Of a stretch of 64,000 nucleotides of DNA, positions 53,201 to 62,529 are shown in pieces. The stretch spans positions 5,146,001-5,210,000 of the forward strand of contig NC_083531.1 in the NCBI RefSeq assembly GCF_032362555.1. Reading direction: 5' to 3'. Origin of the DNA: Amyelois transitella. Lineage: Eukaryota; Arthropoda; Insecta; Lepidoptera; Pyralidae. The notes under the pieces were generated by a model, which saw nothing but the letters and a program-made list of their open reading frames with translations, was not told the DNA's origin and made no database searches. The position numbers were made by a program, and so were the translations under genes. How positions within the stretch are numbered: the stretch's first letter is position 1; every line of letters begins with the position of its first letter.

Positions 53201-56200
53201 GAACCCCATTATATACTGACGGTAATTGGCAATGTCATTTTCAATCTGTAACAAACAAGCAAAAAGGTAAAGGGTCAGGTCAAAAGTACCCGAAACCGCC
53301 GAGCTTGCATTAAGAGAGTTATGAATGTGGATGAAGCGAAGGAAATATGCAGAGATCGTTGCAAGTGGAAAGAGGTAGTCTCTGCCTACCCCTCCGGGAA
53401 AGAGGCGTGATTTTATGTTTGTATGTATGTAACAAACAAGCAAGTCAGTAAGTCGGGATCATTTAGTGTCATGCTCATTGAAATCAAAAAACTAGCAGCG
53501 GAAATATTTTAAGAGACATACATACATATGGTCACGTCTGTATCCCTTGCGGGGTAGACAGAGCCAACAGTCTTGGAAAGACTGAATGGCCACGTTCAGC
53601 TATTTGGCTTAATGATAGAATTGAGATTCAAATAGTGACAGGTTGCTGGCCCATCGCCTAAAAAAAAGAATCCCAAGTTTGTAAGCCTATCCCTTAGTCG
53701 CCTTTTACGACATCCATTGGAAAAAGATGGAGTGATCCTATTCTTTTTTGTATTGGTGCCGGGAACCACACGGCACAGAGAACTTTGAAGAGACATTTGT
53801 GATAAAGTCAATTGTAAAATCATACTAAAAAAATATACCAGAAACTGTCTTAGAAAACCTAACTGCAAAATTATACTTTGATAGAGCAATACTGACTGAT
53901 CGCACAATTCATTTTAATAGAGCCAACATCACTTTAATAGACAAAATTTATAAAACAGCAAACTTAATAGATATTGCTGTTGCCAAATACATACTCACAA
54001 CCTACAAAATGCTATAGCAAAAAGCTAACTTAATCAAGGACGTCCTGGTAAAGGGTCAGGTCAAGTGTACCCGAAACTGCAGAGCTTGCATGAAGAGAGT
54101 TATGAATGTAGATGAAGCGAAGGAAGTATGCAGAGATCGTGGCAAGTGGAAAGAGATGGTCTCTGCCTACCCCTCCGAGAAAGAGGTGTGATTTTATGTA
54201 TGTAAAAAACTAACCAAATATATTGAATTAAAGGAAGAAATTAGTAGAATCGGGCATCTTCAAATATATATATACTTCATAAAGTATATATATAAAATTA
54301 TAAATAACCATGTCCACACACTAATATATTTCCGTAGAAAAAGTGAAATACAAAAAATCAAACTACACAGCGCAAACTATACTATTATTTAGTTTAGTAT
54401 TAAATATACTACGCACTCCAAGAACAAACTATGGAAAATTTAACATACAATATGAAGGTGCGAAAATGTATAATAACCTACCAAAGGAGTTAAATCAATA
54501 GCTATTTTTAAAAGAAAACTGAAAACATATATACACGATTTTTATAATTAACAAACTTACATCACCTTCCGGAAAGCAATCAAACTTAATATTACAAAAA
54601 AAAAAAAAAACAAACTAAATTCATTGCTGACACATCCTACTACTATTATAAAGGCGAAAGTTTGTATGGATGTTTGTTACTCTTTCACGCAAAAACTACT
54701 GAACCGATTACCATGAAATTTGGTATGTAGGTAGCTGAAGACCCAGAATAACACATAGGCTACTTTTTATCCCAGAGTTCCCGCGGGATTGATAGGGTTT
54801 CCATGCGGACGAAGTCGCGGGCGGCCTCTAGTCTAGAATAAAGTAATCCGTGTGTTGCCTGGCGCGATCGCATGCAGTCGATGACGAAGACGACGTCACT
54901 CCGTAGCTCCGTAGATCTACCCTACTAATTTTTTTCATATTTAATATTCTATACCCTCTGTGTCGAGGCTATTGGTTTTTATATTTATTTTGTATAAAAT
55001 GCATGCCCATACCCGAAATATTGTTTTCTCAGTAAGTGATTTATTTTATGTAAATGTTATGAGAATAAAGTTATTCTAAACCTAAAAGCCGCTATCTAAA
55101 ACACATGCCGTATTGTAAGTAAAACTCTTGCAGACAGACTCTCAAAAAAGAATAGGCCCACTCCATCTCTTTCCCACGGAAGTCGTAAAAGGCAACTAAA
55201 GGATAGGCTTACAAACTTGGGATTTTTTTTAGGGCGATGGGCTAGCAACCTGTCACTCTTTGAATCCCAATTCTATCATTAAGCCAAATAGCTGAACATG
55301 GCCATTCAGTCTTTTCAAGACTGTTGGCTCTGTCTGCCCCGCAAGGCATATTAGACGTGACCATATGTATGTATGTATGTACAGACTCTCAAACTATCCC
55401 TTATACATCTATCACATTCCCAACCCTACATTCTAATACCACACGACATTCACAGAACCTTTTAGCGAATATGCTACCCCACAAATACCAAGATGAAGTA
55501 AGAGTAAATATAGATAATGACCTCTGGATATACACTTGGTTTAGGCCCGTGTGTAACGGACACCGGTTTTTTCCAAAAAGAAAACCGACAAAAGAAAATG
55601 GTACTCAAGCAAACTTTCCTGGCACACAACCTGTTCTCAATCTGATCTGCGATACTGTGCTCATCAAATATTCTGTATAATTCTCCATGTCATTAGCCAA
55701 CTAAAATGAAAGTACAAAACATTGTTTGCTTTATTCCTAACCTCAAAATTCTTGTTTTCATCTTTGAAAACATGAAGAGAAAAAATAATTTTAATACAGT
55801 TGTAAATGTAACAAATATTATCAAACTTACATCAAAATGATCCTCACAGAAATACATTTTACTTTGTGTAGATATGCGTGCCGGATCCCGACGGGCTAAT
55901 TGAAGCCACATTTTCCGCAACGCTTTTGTTCGTGGAACGTGAAGAAACAGTTTTTCAGGTGTTTTAATAGTTGTATTTAAACACTGCGGCACCGCACAAC
56001 TTTTATAAAATATATTCATATTATTATCACGTAACTACGAAATAAATATCATTACATACAACTTCGACACTCTTTGGCAACAAGTGATGTCACAACGGGT
56101 GATTGACAGGTATCCGCGTTTTGGCGCGAAATTTGAAATGGAATTTGAAATTATTTTAAACGTATTACTTGTAATAAAAAAAAATATAAATAGTTTGGGT

Positions 56201-59200
56201 TATATTTGGTACTTCTGCATGGTTTTAAACACTTTCCCAAAAATAGTCCACATCCCTGAAAAGGTAGTTTCTATAGTAAAAATAATAAAAAACACAATAT
56301 TTTTCTCAATAAACAAGGTATTATTCACAAGTTTACACCATTCACATTAATTATCCTTTAAATCACAGATTATACCAAGTATTCCTCCCAAAATTCATGA
56401 AAATACTAGATCATTATGAAGGATATACCTAAAGAAAATATATTCACTACTTTTTCAAATACACCAAACAAAAAAATAAAAAGTTTGTTTGTCACAAGTC
56501 ACATCATAACATGTCAACTTAAATACAGTGCTGCCAACTCCCACCTAAGGCTTTTAGCTAGACATACAACCGAAAGTTGCTAGATTGGGTATTATTTTTT
56601 CAACCTAAAAAGTTGCTAGAAGTAGCTAAATTTCTCAATAAATTTTAAGATGTTAATTCATGAAATAAAACATTTCTTTTCATTAAATTGGCTATTCTTT
56701 ATCAAAATTACACAGTAAATCTATGTTAGGTATATAAAACAAAGTTATTATTAAATAAGGAAGATGTCTAAGGTTGGGAGGTTTCATCTATGGTACCTGC
56801 AATTAATTTGAAATATTTTTCCTTAGTACCATTTTTTGCAGAATCGATTCAGCTAACACGTAGTTGTAAATGCTGTCAGCATTGGCTCTTTTTGCAAAGT
56901 GAGTCTCTTACACAGAGGTTAGAATTAAGAGTTGTTACTCACTCAGGTAGTTGTTTTTAGCTACTAGTATTTTATTTCGGGGGAAAAAAATTACCACAAT
57001 AAGCATATAAAAAAATCTCAAAAACAAAAGTTGCTAGAAAAAGAAGCTAAAAAGTTTATCATAATATCATAATTCATCGTAATCTTTACTCATATACTAA
57101 CTACTGAGGTCGAATAGATCATTTACCGTGGAAGGCTTTAGGCTATATAACATGACACTGAACTATAAGGAGCAAAGAAATAATGGAATATGTGAAAAAA
57201 ACGGGGAAAATTATTCATCCTTGATTCAGGCTTCAATGATGCCCAAAATGACTATTCCACGGGGACGAAGTCGCGGGCACACCTAGTTTATACTAAGAAT
57301 TAAGTTAACATCAGTCATTTTACGAATTGTATACAATCATGCAATAATGATATATGTTAGTTAAAAAGAAAAGGGAATAGAGAATTAGACAAATATATAT
57401 GACTTAGTTATGATATAATTCATACATGCAATGGGAATTAATGGGAATAAACGACTTTTAGGTTGAGATTTTAAATATTTATTTCGTCAATTGATCACGC
57501 AATTCCGAGAGTAATTTAAATTTATTTAATCGATACATTCTGTCGTTAACAGTTTTTGCCTCTTGATAGTGAAATGGGTTCTACTTTTAATTAATAATAA
57601 CAAGTATTCGCCAACTTACGTCAAAGTGGTCTTCACAGCAACGAATAACAGTCTTTGGAGAATAATAGTCACACCTCTTTGCAACTTGAAACCACTTTTT
57701 TCTCAATTTTGGGTTAGTAGGTCCAGTCAAAAACAATTTATTTGGAAACTTTGTTGAAGTAGATGGACACATAGGCACAAAACATGAATCAACACGACTT
57801 TTTATCGGATTTTTAAGGGCATAATTGTGATCACCTAATGTTGATGGATATTCCATTTTAAATTATTACAAAAAAATAAAATTTGCAATTTATAATAATA
57901 AACCAAGGCAAGCACGACCAGTGAAGTGACAGACAGACAGGAGTAACGTCATCGGAAGTGTCGGTCCGTTTTGGCGGGATAATTTAAACGATCCGTTTAA
58001 AGCTTACAATAAATTATATTGTTTAGATTTTTTTATATGTTAAAACCTATTTTACATCGAATTCTTTAAAGTGAAATCAAAACTAAAATTATTGCATGTT
58101 CCCTATTGTTCTTCTTTCTTCCCTTCCTTTCTTCTTGAATCGATACTATTGAATCATTGTCTAATTTCGATAGCGCAAATATATCGATACTACGAGTGGA
58201 TTTAAAGTATAATTCATTATTTAAAAAACAAACTTTACACAGACAGTAATCGATACTTGTATAATATACTTAAAAGGATCTATTCATCTTTCTATCTTAT
58301 CATGTTTTAAATAAATTACAACTAATATAAACAAAAGTGCCGTGTGGTTTCCGGCACAAATGAGGAGCCTCCATGTACTTCTACTGAATGTTACTGGAAA
58401 AAATCTACTTTGTTCAGAGTAGGTACAACTTTGAAGTACATAACAGTGCAACAGTTGTGTAAAAAAGAAGTGCCTCATAGACCGAGTTCTGATGCTCTCT
58501 ATGATGATTTTATTGCAGAAGCAAAGAAGAGGAAGGTTGATAACTGTGAGATGCTCAAATACCTAAATAATTTTCAATACACAAGTGTTATGCAGTATTC
58601 ACTTCATTATTTTCTGACAAAACAGCCTCAGCATCTTAAAACCGATATAAACAAGGTTGTAGATGCCATGAAAGTAGTTTTTAATGAAGCTGCAATAAAT
58701 GCTATTGAAGAAGCAACAAGGAAACAGAACAAAACTAGCTTGTGGTACGAGATGAGGTATGGTCGTATAACTGCTTCGAAGACACATGAAGTCAATGTTT
58801 GCAATACACAAAATGGCTTATTAGTAGCTACCACTAGGGGAACAAAAATACCTAACACAGCTGCGATGAGAAGAGGAAGGAATTTGGAGTTAACTGTGCG
58901 AAAGAAAGTGAGTGCCAAGTAAATAAAAAAATCTCAACTTGTGGACTATATATTTGCAAATAGTACCCGATGATAGCAGCCTCTCCTGATGGTATAACTA
59001 AAGATGCCGTTATTGAAATCAAATGCCCTACCAAGGCGAATACGAAGGAAAAATATTTAAAAAATGGAATCATTTCAAACAAATGCTGCAAATGTATGCT
59101 CCTAGGGTAAAAAAATGCTATTTTTGTGTTGCCGATAGTAATTTTGAAGAAACACAAAATGTAGATATTATTTTAATTAAATATGATGATGCTTACGTTG

Positions 59201-61938
59201 TTAATTTAATACAAATATTATCGTTGTTCTGGACAACTAATATTTATACCATCTTATACAGGAATACCAGTATGTGATTTGATTATTTAATATAAATTAC
59301 TTTATTACTATCATGTGTAGATATACAAATTGATTGAATAAAAATAACATTTCATCTTCATTATTGTTTTATTGCCAATTATTTTGCATTATGTACATAC
59401 ATTATTTACATGTGATGGTAAAAGCTTCCTATAAGTAACAATTTAATGTATATAACTCCTGTGAATAGTGGCTGACTATTAATATTGTGTTCACAAAACA
59501 GTCATTCCCTAATCAAAATTATAACTACCTACATATATTATAAATACTAATCTACCGAAAATATATCAAATTAATTTATTCCAATAGGGTACATACATAC
59601 ATAAAATCACGCCTCTTTCCCGGAGGGGTAGGCAGAGACTACCTCTACATACACAAAAATCAATAATGAACAGAAGCTTATTTGTTTTATTGTTTGCTAT
59701 AAGTAACTCAAATATTGCCAGCATACTTACATCAAAATGATCTTCACACATAAAAACATTTGAATGCGATAAAATACTCTTTGGATCTCTTCGAGCTAGC
59801 TGCAACCACTTCTTTCGTTTTTTTGGATTCGTTGGAACAGACACAAACAATTTTTGCGGAGTTTTTATTGAAGTATTTGTACATTTTGGTACTACACACC
59901 ATTTATAAACCATTTTGTTTGATAAATTGAGAGAGATATAATCAAAATCACTGTAACTACTGAAACTGCACCTAATGATAATCAGTTTACTTGCGTGTGA
60001 CGTCACACAGGTTATATAGCGTCCGCCATTACTATGAGAGCGTTTTTGGAGCGCTATTTAAATTTCAACCTTTATAATTCATTTTTTATTATAAATACTG
60101 CGTATTTCTCGGAAATATAAATGAAGTGTGTTTATTATGTCATAAAGAATAATTTTAAACTATTTCTAAAAAACAGTCAAATAGCCTATTGCCAATTAAT
60201 AGATTTTGAGGTTAGTATTAAATATAAAGGCTGTGGTGTAGCATAATACAAATTTGAGACATTCTTACCTCAAAACAAATGTTGCATTGTTGTTTTAGAA
60301 CAAATAAAGCTTTGGTTTTTCTTTAGATGTACAAGTGGAATATGTAGTCACTAACTTGATATTTTATCATACTTACATCGAAATGATCTTCACAAAAATA
60401 CATTCTCGATGTTGTTGATAAACAATGAGCACCATCCCTCCTTGCCAGTTCTAACCACCTTCTTCGCATTTTTTGGTTGACCGGAACACGTATGAATAAT
60501 TTAGTCGGAGTTTTTATACTTGTATTTGTACACTGGGGCACTATACAGTTCTTGAAATACGAAGTTTCCATTTTTATTTAAACAAAACAATCTTTTGCCG
60601 TAAGTGAACACAATCGCTTGCCACTATGTGACGTCATTCACGACGCCATGATACTTTGTTGTGTTTCAACGTCAGATTATTTTTTTTTAAACTGAAAATA
60701 TGTGTTTTAAATACAATTTTTATCATGAAATATTATATTTCTGGGGTAATGCAGGCAATAAAATATCGAAATAAGCCATTCTTGAAATTTACGACACAGG
60801 CCTATCTTAGCTATTTTTTTCATACATGATTGTGAATTTTACCTACTGTGGTGCAATAAAGAGCTATTGTTTTGTATGGCTAAGATGTAAACTTTAAAAA
60901 ATTTTACTTCCTGGCATTATGTATCAAATTTTAATGTCACCCCTAGCATAATCACATTATCTTGGAAACTAGTGAATGCATTTTTATCAAACTTTCGTCA
61001 CATTTACAAGATGTTTTTTTACTAATTATCCACTAACATCTGGTTTTGGAGATCGGCATTTTTAGCTTGCGCAATGCACAAGATCGGATCATAATTTAAG
61101 TGCTAATCATAAATTAAAAAATATTCATAATCTTTATTCAATAAACAAGGGATTATTTTATTATTAAAATAAATGTAATTAAATATTTCACCCTTAAGTC
61201 ACGTGACAATGAACACCAATCAAAATGCGTGACGTCACGTGTTGCAATACAAGAATTTTCGCTGTCAAGTACTATGGTGTTTGTTGATATTTGGATAAAA
61301 TTATTACTGTTATTTCCGTGCAACTTCTTCAAAATTTGCTCGATTATCTTTTTGAATAAATTTTTAAAGGTTTTCCCATAATGGAAAAAGAAAGCAGAAT
61401 GAAGTTTAGGCATATAGATAGTTCAAATTTGTCAAGAATTGATTGCTTTACGGTGGCTAATTTCTTCGCAACGAATAGTAACTTCTGCTCTGCTGAATTT
61501 AGAAATGTGAAGACATCCATGTAAGTAATATACTCTAGATACATCATTAAAGTAATAGTAGGTATTTTTAAACTCGAAAAGGTTAATTATAAGATAAAAA
61601 TAAAATAATATGATTTTGAGGTTATTTTTTATCTTTTTAACAAATTGTTTCATTTCTTTTAGTTCCTCGAGGCAGTCATATGGAGACGATGCTGTGGGAT
61701 ATGTCCAACGTTGTCGAGATGCAAAATTGTGCACAATTAAACTTACATCAAAGTGATCCTCACAGAAATACATTTTACTTTGTGTAGATATGTGTGCCGG
61801 ATCCCGACGGGCTAATTGAAGCCACTTTTTCCGCATCGTTTTTGTACGTGGAACGTGAATAAACAGTTTTTCGGGTGTTTTAATAGTTGTACTTTTACAC
61901 TGCGGCACCGCACAATATTTATAAAATTTAGAATCCAT
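50244..61938 (-). CDS. Gene H: THAP plus ZNF-type exons with five alternative first exons; no finger exon found
   Basis: Inferred exons: one of 61747-61938, 60377-60571, 59731-59913, 57620-57856 or 55831-56019 (THAP N-half), then 53021-53245 (THAP C-half), 51062-51185 and 50244-50378; joins phase 0, 0, 1. The ZNF exon 1 reads PITSKDDGQCGSLSGTRA and TELESDVSDIEPES. It has lost the family ATG and is open from the acceptor TTTGCAG in phase 0. Exon 50244-50378 (SFINIYDKRFEI) ends with donor GTAGGA in phase 1. No finger exon lies between here and 46.9 kb. It may splice on to the phase-1 exons of gene G (42678 or 41795) or be dead. Span taken from the furthest first exon. Confidence 0.6.
50418..50513. 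repeat. Inverted repeat
   Basis: GATCAAAGTAAACATACATA and its complement TATGTATGTTTACTTTGATC face each other across about 40 bp of TATG-type sequence. Confidence 0.8.
50517..50725 (-). mobile_element. Helitron-like relic, third family
   Basis: GCGGCCCGCCCCGGCTTCGC to CTTTATTATTAGTGTGG; inverted, it has the ACTAATAATAAAGAGGAAAG start and the GTGCGAAGCCGGGGCGGG end seen in Helitrons here. Confidence 0.5.
50752..50788. repeat. Near-perfect palindrome
   Basis: TTTTTAACAGTTTAAATA is followed by its complement. It directly abuts a rep-A copy. Confidence 0.8.
50788..51030 (+). repeat. rep-A lacking the first ~25 bases
   Basis: AAAAGAAAAGAATGGGACC to TTTATGTATGTATGTATG. Ends about 30 bases from the donor of exon 51062-51185. 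Confidence 0.7.
51062..51185 (-). CDS. Gene H, ZNF-type exon 1 without start codon
   Basis: Relatives D and E have GTGATGGACCGG-like DNA before GGTCAGTGTGG. Here the stretch is CCTCAAAGGATGAC, so the family ATG is deleted. An ATG in frame exists only at 51236, upstream of the conserved acceptor (MHGKKFVNL...). An overlapping ATG at 51171 is in another frame. Fits use as an internal exon. Confidence 0.7.
51383..51606 (-). mobile_element. Hel-2 element
   Basis: CTAGCTGTGCCCGCGACTTC on the left to ATTAGTATAGA on the right, with internal deletions. Confidence 0.6.
51740..51996 (+). repeat. rep-A full length
   Basis: CGTGTGGTTCCCGGCACC to CCATATGTATGTATG. Confidence 0.75.
52000..52210. other. 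Unrecognised intronic DNA
   Basis: No feature supported between rep-A and the next Hel-1. Confidence 0.3.
52213..52424 (-). mobile_element. Hel-1 element, minus
   Basis: CTAGAGGCCGCCCGCGAC on the left to CATTAGTAGA on the right. Confidence 0.6.
52673..52928 (-). repeat. rep-A full length, minus
   Basis: CATACATACATATAATCACG to TGGAACCACACGGC. Confidence 0.75.
53021..53245 (-). CDS. Gene H, second exon: THAP C-terminal half
   Basis: 75 codons between acceptor TTACAG and donor GTGAGT, both phase 0. It starts IENDIANYRQY and has KVLPSKFHCQPDR, matching the end of a THAP domain, then a basic stretch RRQRKKQIEDI and end TDNE. Homologous to 45102-45464 but without its 7-residue repeats. It is the only such exon serving the five THAP first exons to its right. 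Confidence 0.8.
53265..53430 (+). repeat. rep-C copy
   Basis: GGTAAAGGGTCAGGTCAAAAG to TTATGTTTGTATGTATG. Starts about 20 bases upstream of the exon 53245 acceptor. Confidence 0.7.
53517..53775 (-). repeat. rep-A full length, minus
   Basis: ACATACATACATATGGTCACG to GCCGGGAACCACACGGC. Confidence 0.75.
53865..54262 (+). pseudogene. Decayed LINE ORF fragment split by rep-C
   Basis: Reading TDRTIHFNRANITLIDKIYK then TANLIDIAVA before a stop, and after the rep-C insertion (54035-54216) TKYIELKEEISRI. This is the LID.AVPN ... KY.ELKEEI tail I associate with some insect LINE proteins. Stops and small gaps show it is dead. Confidence 0.55.
54035..54216 (+). repeat. rep-C full copy
   Basis: GGACGTCCTGGTAAAGGGTC to TTTTATGTATGTA, inserted in the LINE fragment. 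Confidence 0.7.
54390..54612 (+). pseudogene. Second LINE 3' fragment with poly(A) tail
   Basis: FNIQYEGAKMYNNLPKELN then FKRKLKT-like readings mark an ORF2 C-terminus. A run of about 15 A ends it at 54596-54611. Confidence 0.5.
54635..54831 (+). mobile_element. Hel-1 element
   Basis: TCCTACTACTATTATAAAGG to GGGCGGCCTCTAG with A and T flanks. Confidence 0.65.
54840..55140. other. Possible LTR or LINE 3' relic
   Basis: Ends GAGAATAAAGTTATTCTAAA, a poly(A)-signal-like end. No coding sequence. Confidence 0.3.
55145..55380 (+). repeat. rep-A lacking the head
   Basis: AAAAAAGAATAGGCCCACTCC to CATATGTATGTATGTATG. Confidence 0.7.
55381..55685. other. Open stretch of unknown nature
   Basis: The plus strand stays open for about 100 codons to a stop at 55680 (SQTIPYTSITFPTLHSN..., WFRPVCNGHRFF). 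The frame begins inside the rep-A copy and no family is recognised. Possibly a retroelement fragment. Confidence 0.25.
55831..56019 (-). CDS. Alternative first exon of gene H: THAP N-terminal half (T3)
   Basis: 63 codons: MNIFYKSCAVPQCLNTT, KTPEKLFLHVP, MWLQLARRDP, FCEDHFD, donor GTAAGT in phase 0. The closest relative is T7: exon, promoter and downstream DNA (to about 56270) align with 61747-62360, so the two are recent duplicates. Confidence 0.8.
56080..56135 (-). promoter_or_regulatory. Promoter-like motifs upstream of T3
   Basis: Minus strand: TTTCGCGCCAAAACGCGG (E2F-like), then TTGTGACATCAC (CRE-like), 65-112 bases before the ATG. Confidence 0.5.
56528..57055. other. Possible non-autonomous DNA element with GTTGCTAG motifs
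   Basis: Starts CAGTGCTGCCAACTCCC, an hAT-like end. GTTGCTAGA recurs at 56578, 56611 and 57027. No right terminus or duplication identified. Confidence 0.3.
57100..57286 (+). mobile_element. Hel-2 fragment, plus
   Basis: Ends GACGAAGTCGCGGGCACACCTAG before T. The 5' part is decayed. Confidence 0.5.
57620..57856 (-). CDS. Alternative first exon of gene H: THAP N-terminal half (T4)
   Basis: 79 codons with a longer N-terminus (MEYPSTLGDHNYALKNPIKS), then CFVPMC, FPNKLFLTGP, KKWFQVAKR, CCEDHFD and donor GTAAGT in phase 0. All zinc ligands are present. More diverged than T2, T3 and T5 to T7. Confidence 0.75.
57940..57985 (-). promoter_or_regulatory. Promoter-like motifs upstream of T4
   Basis: Minus strand: TTATCCCGCCAAAACGG (E2F-like) and CGATGACGTTAC (CRE-like), 85-125 bases before the ATG. 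Confidence 0.5.
58337..58357 (+). repeat. rep-A head stub
   Basis: Only the first ~20 bases (GCCGTGTGGTTTCCGGCAC) remain, fused to the YqaJ-like sequence. Confidence 0.6.
58358..59277 (+). pseudogene. YqaJ-type nuclease-like gene fragment, broken
   Basis: The reading begins NEEPPCTSTECYWKKSTLFR, a block I recall after a SWIM-like zinc motif in insect YqaJ-domain proteins. It continues to WYEMRYGRITASKTHE, the start of the YqaJ nuclease core, and RRGRNLE. After a stop at 58920 homology resumes in another frame (MIAASPDGIT, VIEIKCP with catalytic-type E and K). It shifts again near 59080 to YFCVADSNFEETQNVDII. At least two frameshifts and one TAG make it a pseudogene. The N-terminal part is not here; a similar 5' part lies at 61381. 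Confidence 0.7.
59278..59560. other. AT-rich intronic DNA
   Basis: Nothing recognised apart from an AATAAAAATAAC poly(A)-like stretch at 59337 after the YqaJ fragment. Confidence 0.4.
59590..59650 (-). repeat. rep-C fragment
   Basis: ACATACATACATAAAATCACG to AGAGACTACCTCTA. Confidence 0.6.
59731..59913 (-). CDS. Alternative first exon of gene H: THAP N-terminal half (T5)
   Basis: 61 codons from the likely start MVYKWCVVPKCTNTS. An ATG farther up is in frame, but its extra residues match no THAP start. KTPQKLFVSVP, KKWLQLARRDP, MCEDHFD, donor GTAAGT, phase 0. Confidence 0.78.
59990..60055 (-). promoter_or_regulatory. Promoter-like motifs upstream of T5
   Basis: Minus strand: GCGCTCCAAAAACGC, AATGGCGGAC (YY1-like) and palindromic TGTGACGTCACA (CRE), 80-140 bases before the ATG. 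Confidence 0.55.
60377..60571 (-). CDS. Alternative first exon of gene H: THAP N-terminal half (T6)
   Basis: 65 codons: METSYFKNCIVPQCTNTS, KTPTKLFIRVP, RRRWLELARRD, YFCEDHFD, donor GTAAGT in phase 0. All zinc ligands and the core Trp are present. Confidence 0.8.
60600..60655 (-). promoter_or_regulatory. Promoter-like motifs upstream of T6
   Basis: Minus strand: TCATGGCGTCG (YY1-like) then AATGACGTCACAT (CRE), 58-80 bases before the ATG. Confidence 0.5.
60656..61225. other. Intronic DNA, nothing recognised
   Basis: AT-rich, no open frame or repeat family noticed. Confidence 0.4.
61228..61245 (+). promoter_or_regulatory. CRE/E-box-like motif
   Basis: GTGACGTCACGTG, about 140 bases before the ATG of the plus-strand YqaJ-type 5' exons; possibly their old promoter. 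Confidence 0.4.
61381..61741 (+). pseudogene. 5' exons of a YqaJ/SWIM-type gene, cut by a THAP duplication
   Basis: Exon 61381-61520 (MEKESRMKFRHIDSSNLSRI..., donor GTAAGT, phase 2) joins in frame to an exon starting 61663 (acceptor CTTTTAG; SSRQSYGDDAVGYVQR). This is the pattern I recall at the start of insect SWIM/YqaJ proteins (R.IDDF...AE.R...YGD.AVGYVQ). The second exon stops at about 61741, where the sequence turns into the intron side of the minus-strand THAP exon T7. The breakpoint of the T7 duplication therefore lies inside this gene. Confidence 0.6.
61747..61938 (-). CDS. Alternative first exon of gene H: THAP N-terminal half (T7)
   Basis: 64 codons: MDSKFYKYCAVPQCKSTT, KTPEKLFIHVP, KKWLQLARRDP, YFCEDHFD, donor GTAAGT in phase 0. 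Recent duplicate of T3, with the same promoter motifs. Its 5' flank is interrupted at 62090-62270 by LTR-like DNA that T3 lacks. Confidence 0.8.
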
Positions 61939-61989
61939 ATTATTATCTCATAACTACGAAATAACTATTCATTTCGACAATTTTTTGTA

Positions 61990-62042
61990 ACACGTGACGT
62001 CACAACCGGCGTTTGACAGGTATATGCATTTGGGCGCGAAAT
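61990..62042 (-). promoter_or_regulatory. Promoter-like motifs upstream of T7
   Basis: Minus strand: TTTCGCGCCCAAATGC and TTGTGACGTCACGTG (CRE), matching T3. Confidence 0.55.
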
Positions 62043-62089
62043 TTTAAATGGAATTTTAAATAAATTATATTAAACGTTTAAAAACTTTA

Positions 62090-62270
62090 TTGACGTTTCT
62101 TATGATTGTTACGTCGTGCCGCTTCTGTCTCCCCGGCATTCCTCTCAACAGCCCGGGAAGATCCTTTGTAATTTTGTTTCTTGTGTTTATCAGTCTCGAT
62201 GTTTTCTGTGTACATAAATTAGTAAATAAATAAATAAATAAATAAATAAAATAATTTATTTTAAAGGTAT
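62090..62270 (+). repeat. LTR-like fragment
   Basis: TTGACGTTTCTTATGATTG and CGTCGTGCCGCTTCTGTC recur inverted at 63060-63125. Ends in (AAAT)n. It is inserted in the T7 flank relative to T3. Confidence 0.5.
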
Positions 62271-62384
62271 AACTTGTTATAAAAAAATTATAATAAATAG
62301 TTAGGGTTATAGTTGATACTTATGCATGGTTTTAAACACTTTCCCAAAAATAGTCCCCATCCCTTTTGTCATATCTTATTGGTT

Positions 62385-62500
62385 TCACAACATTGGTTGA
62401 CGTCAAATTACTTAAAACTAAGTACACTGCCGCTTCCAAAGTATCAGTGCAGAAGAATCGGTAACAAACTGCACTGCAGCATTTTCTTCAATAACGTAAA
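62385..62500 (-). repeat. rep-W copy
   Basis: TTGACGTCAAATTACTTAAAAC to ACTGCACTGCAGCATTTTC. Confidence 0.5.
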
Positions 62501-62529
62501 CAAAAGAACGTGCTGTTTTAAACATGTAG

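Noticed and set aside
58628-59157. Minus-strand ORFs
   Set aside because: Antisense shadows of the YqaJ-like fragment.
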